A stretch of 64,000 bases of DNA, from contig JAVBWI010000002.1 in NCBI GenBank assembly GCA_036677445.1, forward strand, positions 1-64,000, written 5' to 3'. The notes beneath the pieces were generated by a model that saw only the letters and a program-made list of their open reading frames with translations, did not search any database and had not been told where the DNA came from. The number at the start of each line of letters is the position of its first letter. Position 1 is the stretch's first letter. The DNA is from JAVBWI01 sp036677445. Its GTDB lineage: Bacteria > Bacillota > Clostridia > Christensenellales > CAG-138. Shown here one piece after another: positions 51,582 to 58,983 of this stretch. The translations under genes and the position numbers were made by a program.

Positions 51582-52709
51582 TTATATCCGGGCCGCATGC
51601 AGCATACGCATCACCGAATCCGCCAAAAGGCGCATATCTTCACGGCAGCTTTTTTGAATGGAAGCGAAGTCGGAAACGGAGCGTACGGCCGAAAACACAG
51701 CGGTAATGCCGTGCTCGTAAACAGCCTCAACACCTTCCCCAATGGCGCCGCAGAGCGCGATTGCAGGAACACCGTGCGCCTTTGCCCGCCGTGCGACGCC
51801 GACGGGCACCTTGCCGTGCGCGCTTTGCCAATCGATACGCCCCTCGCCGGTAAATACGAGGTCCGCATCCCTGAGCATGCTGTCAAAGCCCGCGGCGTCC
51901 AGAAGCAGCTCGATGCCTGGCTGCAGCCTGCCGCCAAGAAAAGCGGCGATCCCGGCCCCTAGGCCCCCTGCCGCGCCCGCGCCGGGGAGATTGGCAATAT
52001 CAACGCCCAGATCGCGCGCGATTACCTCCGCCATGTTTTTTAGCCCCGCATCCAGCGTGCGGAGTGTTTCGCCCTCTGCGCCCTTTTGCATGCCGAAGGT
52101 GTAAGTGGCGCCGTTTGGGCCGTAGAGCGGATTATCCACGTCGCATGCGGCGGTTACGGTGACAGGAATAGGCTGCTCCGGCCGAACAATATGCCGCACC
52201 TGCCCCATGTTTTTTGCGGCAGGCTCGATAACGCGGCCTGCCTCGTCAAGGAAGCGGTACCCAAGCGCCGCCGCCATGCCGATGCCGCAGTCGTTGGTGG
52301 CGCTGCCCCCCAACCCGAGCAGTATTTCCGCAACGCCGCGCTGCGCGGCGTGCAGTATCAGTTCGCCCACGCCAAAAGTAGTGGCGCGCTCGGGGTCCTT
52401 CCGGTCGCCCACAAGCGGCAGGCCCGCGCAGGCGGCCATTTCCATCACGGCTGCGCCGCCGGGGAGTATTCCGTAATCCGCATCCATTCGTCCGCTCAAC
52501 GGGCCTGAAACGCGGGCGGTGACGCGTTCGCCGCCTAAAATGCGAAGATAGGCGTTGACCATGCCTTCGCCGCCGTCCGCCATTGGCAGGCGGTCGATGC
52601 GCGCCTCCGGTTCATGCCGGCGAATGACGTCTTCCCAGATATCGCAGACCTCGTCGGCGGTCATGGTGCCCTTAAAAGAATCCGGCGCCAGAATATAGCG
52701 GTGCTGCAT
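51582..52709 (-). CDS. glxK: Glycerate 2-kinase (GlxK type)
   Basis: Phosphorylates D-glycerate to 2-phosphoglycerate. 375 residues, the usual length. Marks: LAPDSFKGTMTADEVC at the start, PMADGGEGMV, LGLGGSATNDCGIGMAAALGYRF, ACDVDNPLYGPNGATYTFGMQKGA, and LVFTGEGRIDWQSAHGKVPVGVA. ATG 52709 is chosen since AGGAGG is seven bases upstream. It is transcribed away from the citrate-synthase-like gene; their shared 220-bp region holds the rightward promoter and a palindrome. Confidence 0.94.
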   Translation of the reverse strand: MQHRYILAPDSFKGTMTADEVCDIWEDVIRRHEPEARIDRLPMADGGEGMVNAYLRILGGERVTARVSGPLSGRMDADYGILPGGAAVMEMAACAGLPLVGDRKDPERATTFGVGELILHAAQRGVAEILLGLGGSATNDCGIGMAAALGYRFLDEAGRVIEPAAKNMGQVRHIVRPEQPIPVTVTAACDVDNPLYGPNGATYTFGMQKGAEGETLRTLDAGLKNMAEVIARDLGVDIANLPGAGAAGGLGAGIAAFLGGRLQPGIELLLDAAGFDSMLRDADLVFTGEGRIDWQSAHGKVPVGVARRAKAHGVPAIALCGAIGEGVEAVYEHGITAVFSAVRSVSDFASIQKSCREDMRLLADSVMRMLHAARI

Positions 52710-52846
52710 GGCGTAACCTCCTAAAATATGTGCTGTTAAACACAAATGTATTTTCTTAAAACAGTGTAAAGCAATTTATCCCGTTAGGCAAGCGGCGCCG
52801 CAACACTTGCCCGGAAGTGAAAAATAGCTATTACCGGATTTTTTCA

Positions 52847-52874
52847 TTGACTATCGGCTGGTTTCGTGTATAAT
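52847..52874 (+). promoter_or_regulatory. Promoter of the Re-citrate-synthase-like gene
   Basis: TTGACT (52847-52852) and TATAAT (52869-52874) with a 16-bp spacer, about 60 bp before the start codon. Confidence 0.8.
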
Positions 52875-52890
52875 ACTCTGTATTGTATAC

Positions 52891-52908
52891 ATGCATGCAC
52901 GCATGCAT
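52891..52908. promoter_or_regulatory. Palindromic operator candidate
   Basis: ATGCATGC-AC-GCATGCAT is a perfect 8-bp inverted repeat, about 10 bp after the expected transcription start. It looks like a repressor site, but the repressor is unknown. The sequence is alternating and low in complexity, so chance cannot be excluded. Confidence 0.45.
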
Positions 52909-52932
52909 AATATATGAGAAAGGGAGATTCCC

Positions 52933-54315
52933 ATGAGCAAGATCGTATTCGACGACCACTCCAACCTGCTGCGCGAGGATTATTACAAGTATACGGTGCA
53001 GGATGTCAGTGAGCCGAACCTGTTCCCGGAAATGTACTATTACGAGCAGGTGCCCAAAGTTGCCTTCAACTATCGCACGGTGCCCATGCATATGCCGGAG
53101 GAGATATGGATCACCGATACCACCTTCCGGGATGGTCAGCAATCGCGCGCGCCGTTTACGCCCGCGCAGATATTGCGGCTTTTCGACATGATGCATGAGC
53201 TGGGCGGCCCGCGCGGCGTTATCCGCCAAAGCGAGTTTTTCGTTTACAGCAAGCAGGACCGCCAGGCGCTGGAGGTATGTCAGCAGCGCGGATACCGGTA
53301 TCCCGAGATCACCACATGGATTCGCGCCACGGAGAAGGATTTTGATCTGGTCAAGGAAATCGGCGTGGAAGAAACGGGCATACTCGTAAGCTGCTCGGAC
53401 TATCACATATTCAAAAAAATGAACATGACCCGCATGCAGGCCATGGAGCAATATCTGCGCATCGTGCGGATGGCGCTCGACCGCGGCATTCGTCCGCGCT
53501 GTCATTTCGAAGATATCACGCGTGCGGATTATTATGGCTTCGTGGTGCCGTTTGCGTATGCGCTCAGCCAGCTCAGCGCCGAAGCGGGGATTCCCATCAA
53601 GATCCGCTGCTGCGATACCCTGGGCCTTGGCGTGTCTTATCCGGGCGCATCGCTGCCGCGCAGCGTGCCAGGCATCATTTATGGCCTGCGGCATTACGCC
53701 AATGTCCCGAGCGGCATGTTGGAATGGCACGGGCATAACGACTTTTATAAGGTTGTCACCAATGCGGCCTCGGCGTGGCTGTATGGCGCGTCTTCGGTCA
53801 ATTGCTCGCTGCTGGGCATCGGCGAGCGTACGGGCAACTGTCCGCTCGAGGCGATGGTCATGGAATACTGCAGCCTGCGAGGGCGGGACGAAGGCATGAA
53901 GCTGGATGTTATTACCGAGATAGCGGCGTTCTTCGAAAAGGAGATCGGTTATTCCATTCCGCCGCAAACCCCATTCGTGGGCAGGGATTTCTGCTCGACG
54001 CGCGCCGGTATCCATGCGGACGGACTGCTCAAGGATGAGCAGATTTACAGCATATTCAACACGGAAGCCCTGCTTGGGCGTCCTTCCACCGTGGTGGTGG
54101 ATGCGTACAGCGGGCTTGCGGGCATAGCCTATTGGATGAATGCGAATATACCCGCCGTCAGGAACGGTAAGGTTACCATCTCCAAAAAAGATGATGTGGT
54201 GGCGAAAATAAAAGCGCGCGTGGACGACCTGTATGTGCAGTGCCGCACCACCGCCATGAGCAACGCGGAACTGGAAGCGATCTGCCGCGATATCGCGCCG
54301 GAACTGTTTAACTAA
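52933..54315 (+). CDS. DRE-TIM metallolyase, probable Re-type citrate synthase
   Basis: 460 residues related to homocitrate/isopropylmalate synthases. The barrel starts with ITDTTFRDGQQSR (metal Asp and DRE-like Arg), and metal His residues lie in LEWHGHNDFYKVV. RCHFEDITRADYYGF, CDTLGLGVSYPGA and GIGERTGNCPLEA are further marks. There is no C-terminal LeuA regulatory domain. The long N-terminus and segments such as GPRGVIRQSEFFVY and FVGRDFCSTRAGIHADGL recall the Re-citrate synthases of anaerobic clostridia, which make citrate from oxaloacetate and acetyl-CoA. A different 2-oxoacid substrate cannot be excluded. GGGAG lies before ATG 52933. Confidence 0.8.
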   Translation: MSKIVFDDHSNLLREDYYKYTVQDVSEPNLFPEMYYYEQVPKVAFNYRTVPMHMPEEIWITDTTFRDGQQSRAPFTPAQILRLFDMMHELGGPRGVIRQSEFFVYSKQDRQALEVCQQRGYRYPEITTWIRATEKDFDLVKEIGVEETGILVSCSDYHIFKKMNMTRMQAMEQYLRIVRMALDRGIRPRCHFEDITRADYYGFVVPFAYALSQLSAEAGIPIKIRCCDTLGLGVSYPGASLPRSVPGIIYGLRHYANVPSGMLEWHGHNDFYKVVTNAASAWLYGASSVNCSLLGIGERTGNCPLEAMVMEYCSLRGRDEGMKLDVITEIAAFFEKEIGYSIPPQTPFVGRDFCSTRAGIHADGLLKDEQIYSIFNTEALLGRPSTVVVDAYSGLAGIAYWMNANIPAVRNGKVTISKKDDVVAKIKARVDDLYVQCRTTAMSNAELEAICRDIAPELFN

Positions 54316-54324
54316 AGCGCCTGG

Positions 54325-54397
54325 CCGCCGGCAAACTCCTATGCTTTGCCGGCGGGTCTTCTGTAGGCTTATGCGCAAAAACGCATAAGCTTTTTTT
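54325..54397 (+). terminator. Two hairpins ending the citrate-synthase-like transcript
   Basis: First an 11-bp stem CCGCCGGCAAA (54325-54335) / TTTGCCGGCGG (54345-54355). Then a 9-bp stem GCTTATGCG (54367-54375) / CGCATAAGC (54382-54390) with seven T after it, which is the real terminator. The remaining gap to 54688 contains only a promoter and no ORF. Confidence 0.85.
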
Positions 54398-54571
54398 CTG
54401 CGGCAATGAAATAAAATAACGGTTGTTTTCCGTTAAAAGGCCGGTTTGGGGCTGAAAAAAGATTGTGGCGGCACCGGGAACTGTTAAAATCATGATGGAA
54501 CAAAGCTTGCCCCAGGGCAATGCCGAAGCGGCGTATTACCCGGATATCCGCGGAATATGCCATCATTTGTA

Positions 54572-54600
54572 TTGCGTTCCGGGAAAAAATGCAATAAAAT
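54572..54600 (+). promoter_or_regulatory. Probable promoter of the sigma-like gene
   Basis: TTGCGT (54572-54577) and TAAAAT (54595-54600) with a 17-bp spacer, 88 bp before the start codon. Confidence 0.5.
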
Positions 54601-54688
54601 TATACTGTATATGATTGGTCGATATTGATTTCATCTCGAGCAAAAGCCGAAGGCTATAAAAACGCGGCATTGTTTGCAAAGGAGAATT

Positions 54689-55375
54689 ATGGAGAATATA
54701 GCGTTATTGTACCGAATGCACGTGGGTGACGATGAGGCATTCCGTCAATTGTTTGCTTACTACAGCGAACCCGTTTATAAAACGTTGCTGGAACGGTGCC
54801 AGGATAAGCAATTGGCGCGCGAGATGCTCAAAAGCATTTTTCAGGAAGTGTACGTCAAGCTCAAAAGCGCGGACCAGGTAGACAGCGTGGGCTTTTGGCT
54901 CAGCGCGCTGACGGAGGTGCAATTGGAAAGGCGCTTGGGCAAGAAACTGGAGCCTGCGGCCGCGTGCAAACAACTGCCGAATGTGCAGCCGCAGCCCGTA
55001 AAGCCGCGCCCCGCTCTGCAGGAAGCGGCGCCGGTGGTAAAGTTCCCGGTACAGGCTACTCAGCCTACGGCCGCTCCCGTACAGTCCGCGCGGCCCGCGG
55101 CCATTCCCACGCAAACCCAACAGCCTGCAGCCGTCCCGGCACAAGCCCAGCCTGTAGCCATGCTAAGGCAGGCCGCGCAGGCTGCTGCCGATGAGGAAAA
55201 GGCGAAAGGGCACGAGCGCCGCCGCACAGGGCATTTTTTAACACCGGTGGTGTTGATCGTACTCATATTGGGCGTGCTCTGGGTCAACGCGGGCCTGCTG
55301 ATGGAATTGAAGGTGCTGCCGGAAGTGGATTTGGGCTACGCCTGGTTCAATGCGCATGTATTCTCATTGTTTTAA
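54689..55375 (+). CDS. Sigma-region-2-like domain fused to a membrane anchor
   Basis: 228 residues. The N-terminal 85 residues (LLYRMHVGDDEAFRQLFAYYSEPVYKTLLERC, then AREMLKSIFQEVYVKL and VGFWLSALTEVQLERRLGKKL) resemble the region 2 helices of extracytoplasmic-function sigma factors. There is no region 4 DNA-binding domain. A disordered Pro/Ala/Gln-rich stretch (95-170) follows, with repeated QPxAxPxQ units, then one transmembrane helix (about 190-208) and a short external tail. It cannot work as a normal sigma factor; a membrane-bound regulator or structural role is possible. ATG 54689 has AAAGGAG directly upstream. Terminator at 55395. Confidence 0.75.
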   Translation: MENIALLYRMHVGDDEAFRQLFAYYSEPVYKTLLERCQDKQLAREMLKSIFQEVYVKLKSADQVDSVGFWLSALTEVQLERRLGKKLEPAAACKQLPNVQPQPVKPRPALQEAAPVVKFPVQATQPTAAPVQSARPAAIPTQTQQPAAVPAQAQPVAMLRQAAQAAADEEKAKGHERRRTGHFLTPVVLIVLILGVLWVNAGLLMELKVLPEVDLGYAWFNAHVFSLF

Positions 55376-55394
55376 TAAAGCATACGATATGAAA

Positions 55395-55428
55395 AACGGG
55401 CTTCAGGCGTTGTCTGAAGCCCGTTTCA
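55395..55428 (+). terminator. Terminator after the sigma-like gene
   Basis: The 12-bp stem AACGGGCTTCAG (55395-55406) / CTGAAGCCCGTT (55414-55425) is followed by TCATTTG, in a convergent gap. Confidence 0.8.
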
Positions 55429-55462
55429 TTTGTGAAGCAACATTTTGGGATAATTGTGATCC

Positions 55463-56134
55463 CTACTGCGTATCCGTTTTCTTTTTTACAACGGGATGGC
55501 GCAGCACCACCTTTACTTTATCGGGGCTCGTTTTGCGCGGGTCGTTGAGATAGATTTCATGGTGGCGGCGCAAAAGGCCGCCGGGCAACGGCGCGTCAAA
55601 ATCGTGGATGAGCCCCTGTCCGAGCATGAACTGCTCCATACGGGCGACGGTGGCCGGTTCCTCGTCATAGGGACCGATATGCATGCACTGCACGCAATAT
55701 CCTTCGGCAAATGCCTGCAGGCGGGCGAAGGAGGGAGTAAGCGCCGGTTTTTTTCGTTTCACCTGCGACTGCGCCCATGCAAACACATCCGGTGTGACAA
55801 AATCGGGCTGGCGGATCATGGAGATCCAGCAAAAACGCTCCTTATGCAAAAAATCCGGAGCGCCGCCCTCCTTCATCCACCATAATCCTTCAAGCGGCGG
55901 CACGGCATACTCGATATACCCTGCCGGCATGCTGCCGCTCTTATGGCTCATTTTAATAGTATAGGAAAGCGAATAAAGAAGCTCTACCGCATGGCTGTAT
56001 GCGCCGTCTTCCTCGTTCGGGTCGCCACAGCCTTCCACCATGATAAACGGCATTGCGGGCACGTCGATCAGCATGGGCGTACGCGGGGGCAGGTACAGTT
56101 CCGGGTACGCTTTTTTGTAATCCAGCTTATCCAT
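55463..56134 (-). CDS. GyrI-like small-molecule-binding protein
   Basis: 223 residues, soluble. The fold marks are PFIMVEGCGDPNEEDGAYSHAVELLYSLSYTIKM and the second half CVQCMHIGPYDEEPATVARMEQFM, the duplicated SHS2 halves of the GyrI/BmrR effector-binding family. No DNA-binding part is attached. Such stand-alone proteins are thought to bind toxic or signalling small molecules. ATG 56134 has GGAGGGTG six bases upstream. The L,D-transpeptidase gene lies 45 bases upstream on the same strand. Confidence 0.85.
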   Translation of the reverse strand: MDKLDYKKAYPELYLPPRTPMLIDVPAMPFIMVEGCGDPNEEDGAYSHAVELLYSLSYTIKMSHKSGSMPAGYIEYAVPPLEGLWWMKEGGAPDFLHKERFCWISMIRQPDFVTPDVFAWAQSQVKRKKPALTPSFARLQAFAEGYCVQCMHIGPYDEEPATVARMEQFMLGQGLIHDFDAPLPGGLLRRHHEIYLNDPRKTSPDKVKVVLRHPVVKKKTDTQ

Positions 56135-56179
56135 TTCCGTCACCCTCCTCAAGTAATATGGGATTTTAATCGATCCGAA

Positions 56180-57226
56180 CTATTCCCGTATCTGGCCCCA
56201 GCCCTTGATGACCACGCGTGCGGGCAAATACCCCTGTTTGCCCCAAACCTCCACCTTCAGCCAGTCTTCCGTGCTGCTCTCGAGCACCTTGACGGAGGTA
56301 AAGGCGGGTATCTTAAAGAGTACGTCGGCCTTTCTGTCGGGCGCTGCCTGCAGGTAAGTCGTACCGCGCAGTATATCCGCATCCTCGCGCGACTGCATCA
56401 CGCCTTCTTCAAATGTGATATACGCGGTCCGTATATATCCCTCGCGCTTGTTGTATTTGATTTTGCACCACGGGTCGCCCACCTGCAGAACCTCTACCGC
56501 GGTGCCAAGGGGCAGTTTGGCGATCCTGCTGTCGTTGGAGCCGTTGCCCGTACGCATATCCGCATCCTCCATAACCGTCCAGGCAGTGAAGTTGGGCAGC
56601 TCCTCCGCATCATAAAAACCCTTCTGCAGCGCATTATAGTTTTTAAAGGAAAGATCGGATTTGAGCGCTTCCGCCAGCTCCCGGTTCCGGGGCTCGGTGG
56701 TGGACACTTTGACCGTGGTGCCCGGGCAGGCATAGTAATACAGCCATTTGGCGTCCTCCACATACAGACGCACGCACCCGTGGGAAATGTTGTTGCCCAG
56801 GCTGTGGTAGGGCGAAGCCTTGAGTGTATTGATATCGCGCCTTCCAAACATAATGGAGTGGAAGTAATTACCGCCCACGATCTGCGTCCAATAGCGGGCG
56901 TATTCGCCCGCGAATGCAGCGAATTTGCCAAAACGCTCGCGCCCGCCGATCTTCCATATGCCGCGCGGCGTGGGCGTACCCTGATCCTCGGGATCTTCAG
57001 GGTCCAGTTCGGTGCGGCCGGTGGTGCAAAGAAAGCGCCGCACAATGCGGGTGTATTCGCCCGCGTCGTCGCGTTCGTAAACGGTCACGATCTGATTGTT
57101 GGTATCGAGCAGTATATAATATTTGTCCGGATCGGTATTTTTCAGCTCGTCACGCGCGGCGCCGGTGGCCGGAAAAGCCATAAGCGCCAGCAGCGCGGCA
57201 AACAGCAGGCATAAGCGCCGTTTCAT
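56180..57226 (-). CDS. Secreted L,D-transpeptidase with SH3b domains
   Basis: Cross-links peptidoglycan peptides or anchors proteins. 348 residues: signal peptide (1-24), YkuD catalytic domain (about 35-175) with IMFGRRD and the active-site pattern ISHGCVRL (His149, Cys151, Arg153), then two SH3-like wall-binding domains (about 215-275 and 280-345). A conserved loop PTPRGIWKIGG is also present. The upstream 250 bp (57227-57477) contain only promoters. Possibly co-transcribed with the GyrI-like gene. Confidence 0.92.
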   Translation of the reverse strand: MKRRLCLLFAALLALMAFPATGAARDELKNTDPDKYYILLDTNNQIVTVYERDDAGEYTRIVRRFLCTTGRTELDPEDPEDQGTPTPRGIWKIGGRERFGKFAAFAGEYARYWTQIVGGNYFHSIMFGRRDINTLKASPYHSLGNNISHGCVRLYVEDAKWLYYYACPGTTVKVSTTEPRNRELAEALKSDLSFKNYNALQKGFYDAEELPNFTAWTVMEDADMRTGNGSNDSRIAKLPLGTAVEVLQVGDPWCKIKYNKREGYIRTAYITFEEGVMQSREDADILRGTTYLQAAPDRKADVLFKIPAFTSVKVLESSTEDWLKVEVWGKQGYLPARVVIKGWGQIRE

Positions 57227-57417
57227 GCAATCGCACCTCTCGTGCCGCTCACATCCCGCTCGCTGCAGGACGGCGGCGATCCTTTATCGTTTTCCCGAAT
57301 AGCATAACCCAATATGGAAGCTGCGCTTCATATAATACCGATGAAAAGAAATACTATTCTATATAATAATAGTAATAGCGTGCACCCGGCTTCGTCAAGG
57401 GGGAAGGGACGAAGCGG

Positions 57418-57446
57418 TTTTCACGTAACGTACGCTATGGTATGAT
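57418..57446 (+). promoter_or_regulatory. Probable promoter of the lipoprotein gene at 57478
   Basis: TTTTCA (57418-57423) and TATGAT (57441-57446) with a 17-bp spacer, 31 bp before the start codon. Confidence 0.55.
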
Positions 57447-57477
57447 AGTACTATCAACTTCTTGAGGAGTACCGCAT

Positions 57478-58419
57478 ATGAAACGGATTTCGTGCCTGCT
57501 GCTTTTTAGCCTTCTGCTTTTTGCGGGCTGCACGCCGCTCGCGGTTGAGCCGGAGGCTACGCCTGCAGTAACGCCCGCGCCTCTGCCTACGCCGGCGCCG
57601 ATACCCACGCCGGCGCCGCTTGCAGTACTTTGCGTGGCGGATTGTACCGAAGAAGAAGCAGCGGGTTTCTTTTCCGGCGCGGAACAGGCGGCGCAGGCGA
57701 TGGGGTGGCAGCTTACAAAGGCGGCCGCGCCGGAGGGGTTCGATTCCTTCCTGCAGCATGGCGGGTACGACGGGATATTGGCATTGTGCACCCGGCAAAG
57801 CACTTCGTTTGACGCACTAAGGGAAGCTATGAAAACGGGGGCGTGTATCGCCATTACGGACATGCTGTTTCGCGTGCCGCCCGCAGGCGCGGCTTATGCC
57901 TGGTATGAGCCGGGCGACGCGGCCGCGCTTGCGCTCGAAACTGCGCTCGCTTACCCGCCGCATGATACGCCCGTACGCCTGATCGCGTTGTTGGAGGGGA
58001 AAGGTTCCCCTGCGGACAGCGTTTTTCAGGATGGCATAGCGCAGGGGAAGATACTGAAAAAAGCGCTGCATTATGAGACGGACTCGAAACAAAACCCGCA
58101 GGATTTTTTCGAGGATCAGCTGGACCGGTATGTCGAGGGCATGGTGGACGCCGTTTTTGTTGAAAACACCGCGCTTGCGAAGGTTGCGCTTACTGCGCTC
58201 GCGGCGCGCGGACGTACGGATATGGAAGTGTTCAGCGTACCGGGCGTGCTGCAGGAACAGATCGATTTGTGCGAGAAGTGGACTTTTCCCGTCGCGATGG
58301 GCGCGGATTTTGAGGCGGAGGGCAATCAGGCGGCACAGGCGCTGGGGGTACTGCTTGCGGGTGGCGACCCTGCGTACAGGGCGTTCACACCCGTTATAAG
58401 GACGTTTGCGGAGCTTTGA
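57478..58419 (+). CDS. Lipoprotein resembling a periplasmic sugar-binding domain
   Basis: 313 residues. The signal peptide ends in a lipobox LFAGC (Cys18), followed by a Pro/Thr/Ala linker (TPAPLPTPAPIPTP). The rest follows the Peripla_BP_4/LacI-like ligand-binding pattern: a first strand AVLCVADCTEEEAAGFFSGAEQAAQAMGW, then GYDGILALC, and near the end MEVFSVPGVLQEQIDLCEKWTFPVAMGADF. No ABC permease genes lie beside it, so it may be a sensor or an orphan receptor. GAGGAG lies before ATG 57478. Confidence 0.8.
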   Translation: MKRISCLLLFSLLLFAGCTPLAVEPEATPAVTPAPLPTPAPIPTPAPLAVLCVADCTEEEAAGFFSGAEQAAQAMGWQLTKAAAPEGFDSFLQHGGYDGILALCTRQSTSFDALREAMKTGACIAITDMLFRVPPAGAAYAWYEPGDAAALALETALAYPPHDTPVRLIALLEGKGSPADSVFQDGIAQGKILKKALHYETDSKQNPQDFFEDQLDRYVEGMVDAVFVENTALAKVALTALAARGRTDMEVFSVPGVLQEQIDLCEKWTFPVAMGADFEAEGNQAAQALGVLLAGGDPAYRAFTPVIRTFAEL

Positions 58420-58546
58420 TGAGTTCCCGCTGATTTATCGGCTTATTGGCAACATATACATAGGCATGTGCGGCTATCGCTGCAGTAAGCCGCAAGGACT
58501 TTTTTCATTTGCATCGCTTTAGGGCGATAGGCAGAGAGAGGATTGT

Positions 58547-58963
58547 ATGAAAAAAGCGGCCGTCTATTGCGTATGTGTTTTTCTGTTGATCGTATTGGCC
58601 GTTTTCATAAGAAACGGTTGTATCAGGGCCGAATACACGAACTATTTAAAGTCGCTGCCTTCGCGGGAAGTGGAAAGGATCGAGGTACAGTCCGGCGGAA
58701 AAACCATAAATGTCGAGAATGCGGGCAAGGTAACGGAAATCGTGCAGGCGCTTTCCGGTATAAAATTGAGCGGCAGGGCCGACGTCTCTTTTCCGGGGGC
58801 GGTCGCTACGGTAATTACCGTTTTTACGCAAAACGCGCCGCCGGTAAGAATGACGCTGCCTGCTTTTGGCATAAGCGAAAACAATGGCGAGGTAAAGGCG
58901 TATTTTCGCGCAACAATAGAAGGGAAAAGCGCCGATGCTATGCTTGCAAGGCTGCTGCCTTAG
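58547..58963 (+). CDS. Small membrane-anchored exported protein, unknown
   Basis: 138 residues. One N-terminal hydrophobic segment (4-22) would anchor it; the remaining part is predicted outside the cell. It is beta-rich (EVERIEVQSGGKTINVENAGKVTEIVQALSGIKL, then TVITVFTQNAPPVRMTLPAFGI). The pattern of a small domain with INV..AGKV..IV.AL resembles several uncharacterised Firmicute secreted domains. GAGAGAGG lies upstream of ATG 58547. It follows the lipoprotein by 127 bases. Not recognised. Confidence 0.65.
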   Translation: MKKAAVYCVCVFLLIVLAVFIRNGCIRAEYTNYLKSLPSREVERIEVQSGGKTINVENAGKVTEIVQALSGIKLSGRADVSFPGAVATVITVFTQNAPPVRMTLPAFGISENNGEVKAYFRATIEGKSADAMLARLLP

Positions 58964-58983
58964 CTTCCATACGTTCAGAAAGA

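Noticed and set aside
52831..54378. Open frame of 515 codons on the minus strand
   Set aside because: Antisense to the citrate-synthase-like gene, His/Arg-rich and without any domain.
55943..57214. Open frame of 423 codons on the plus strand
   Set aside because: Antisense to the L,D-transpeptidase, whose HGCVRL motif and signal peptide settle the coding strand.
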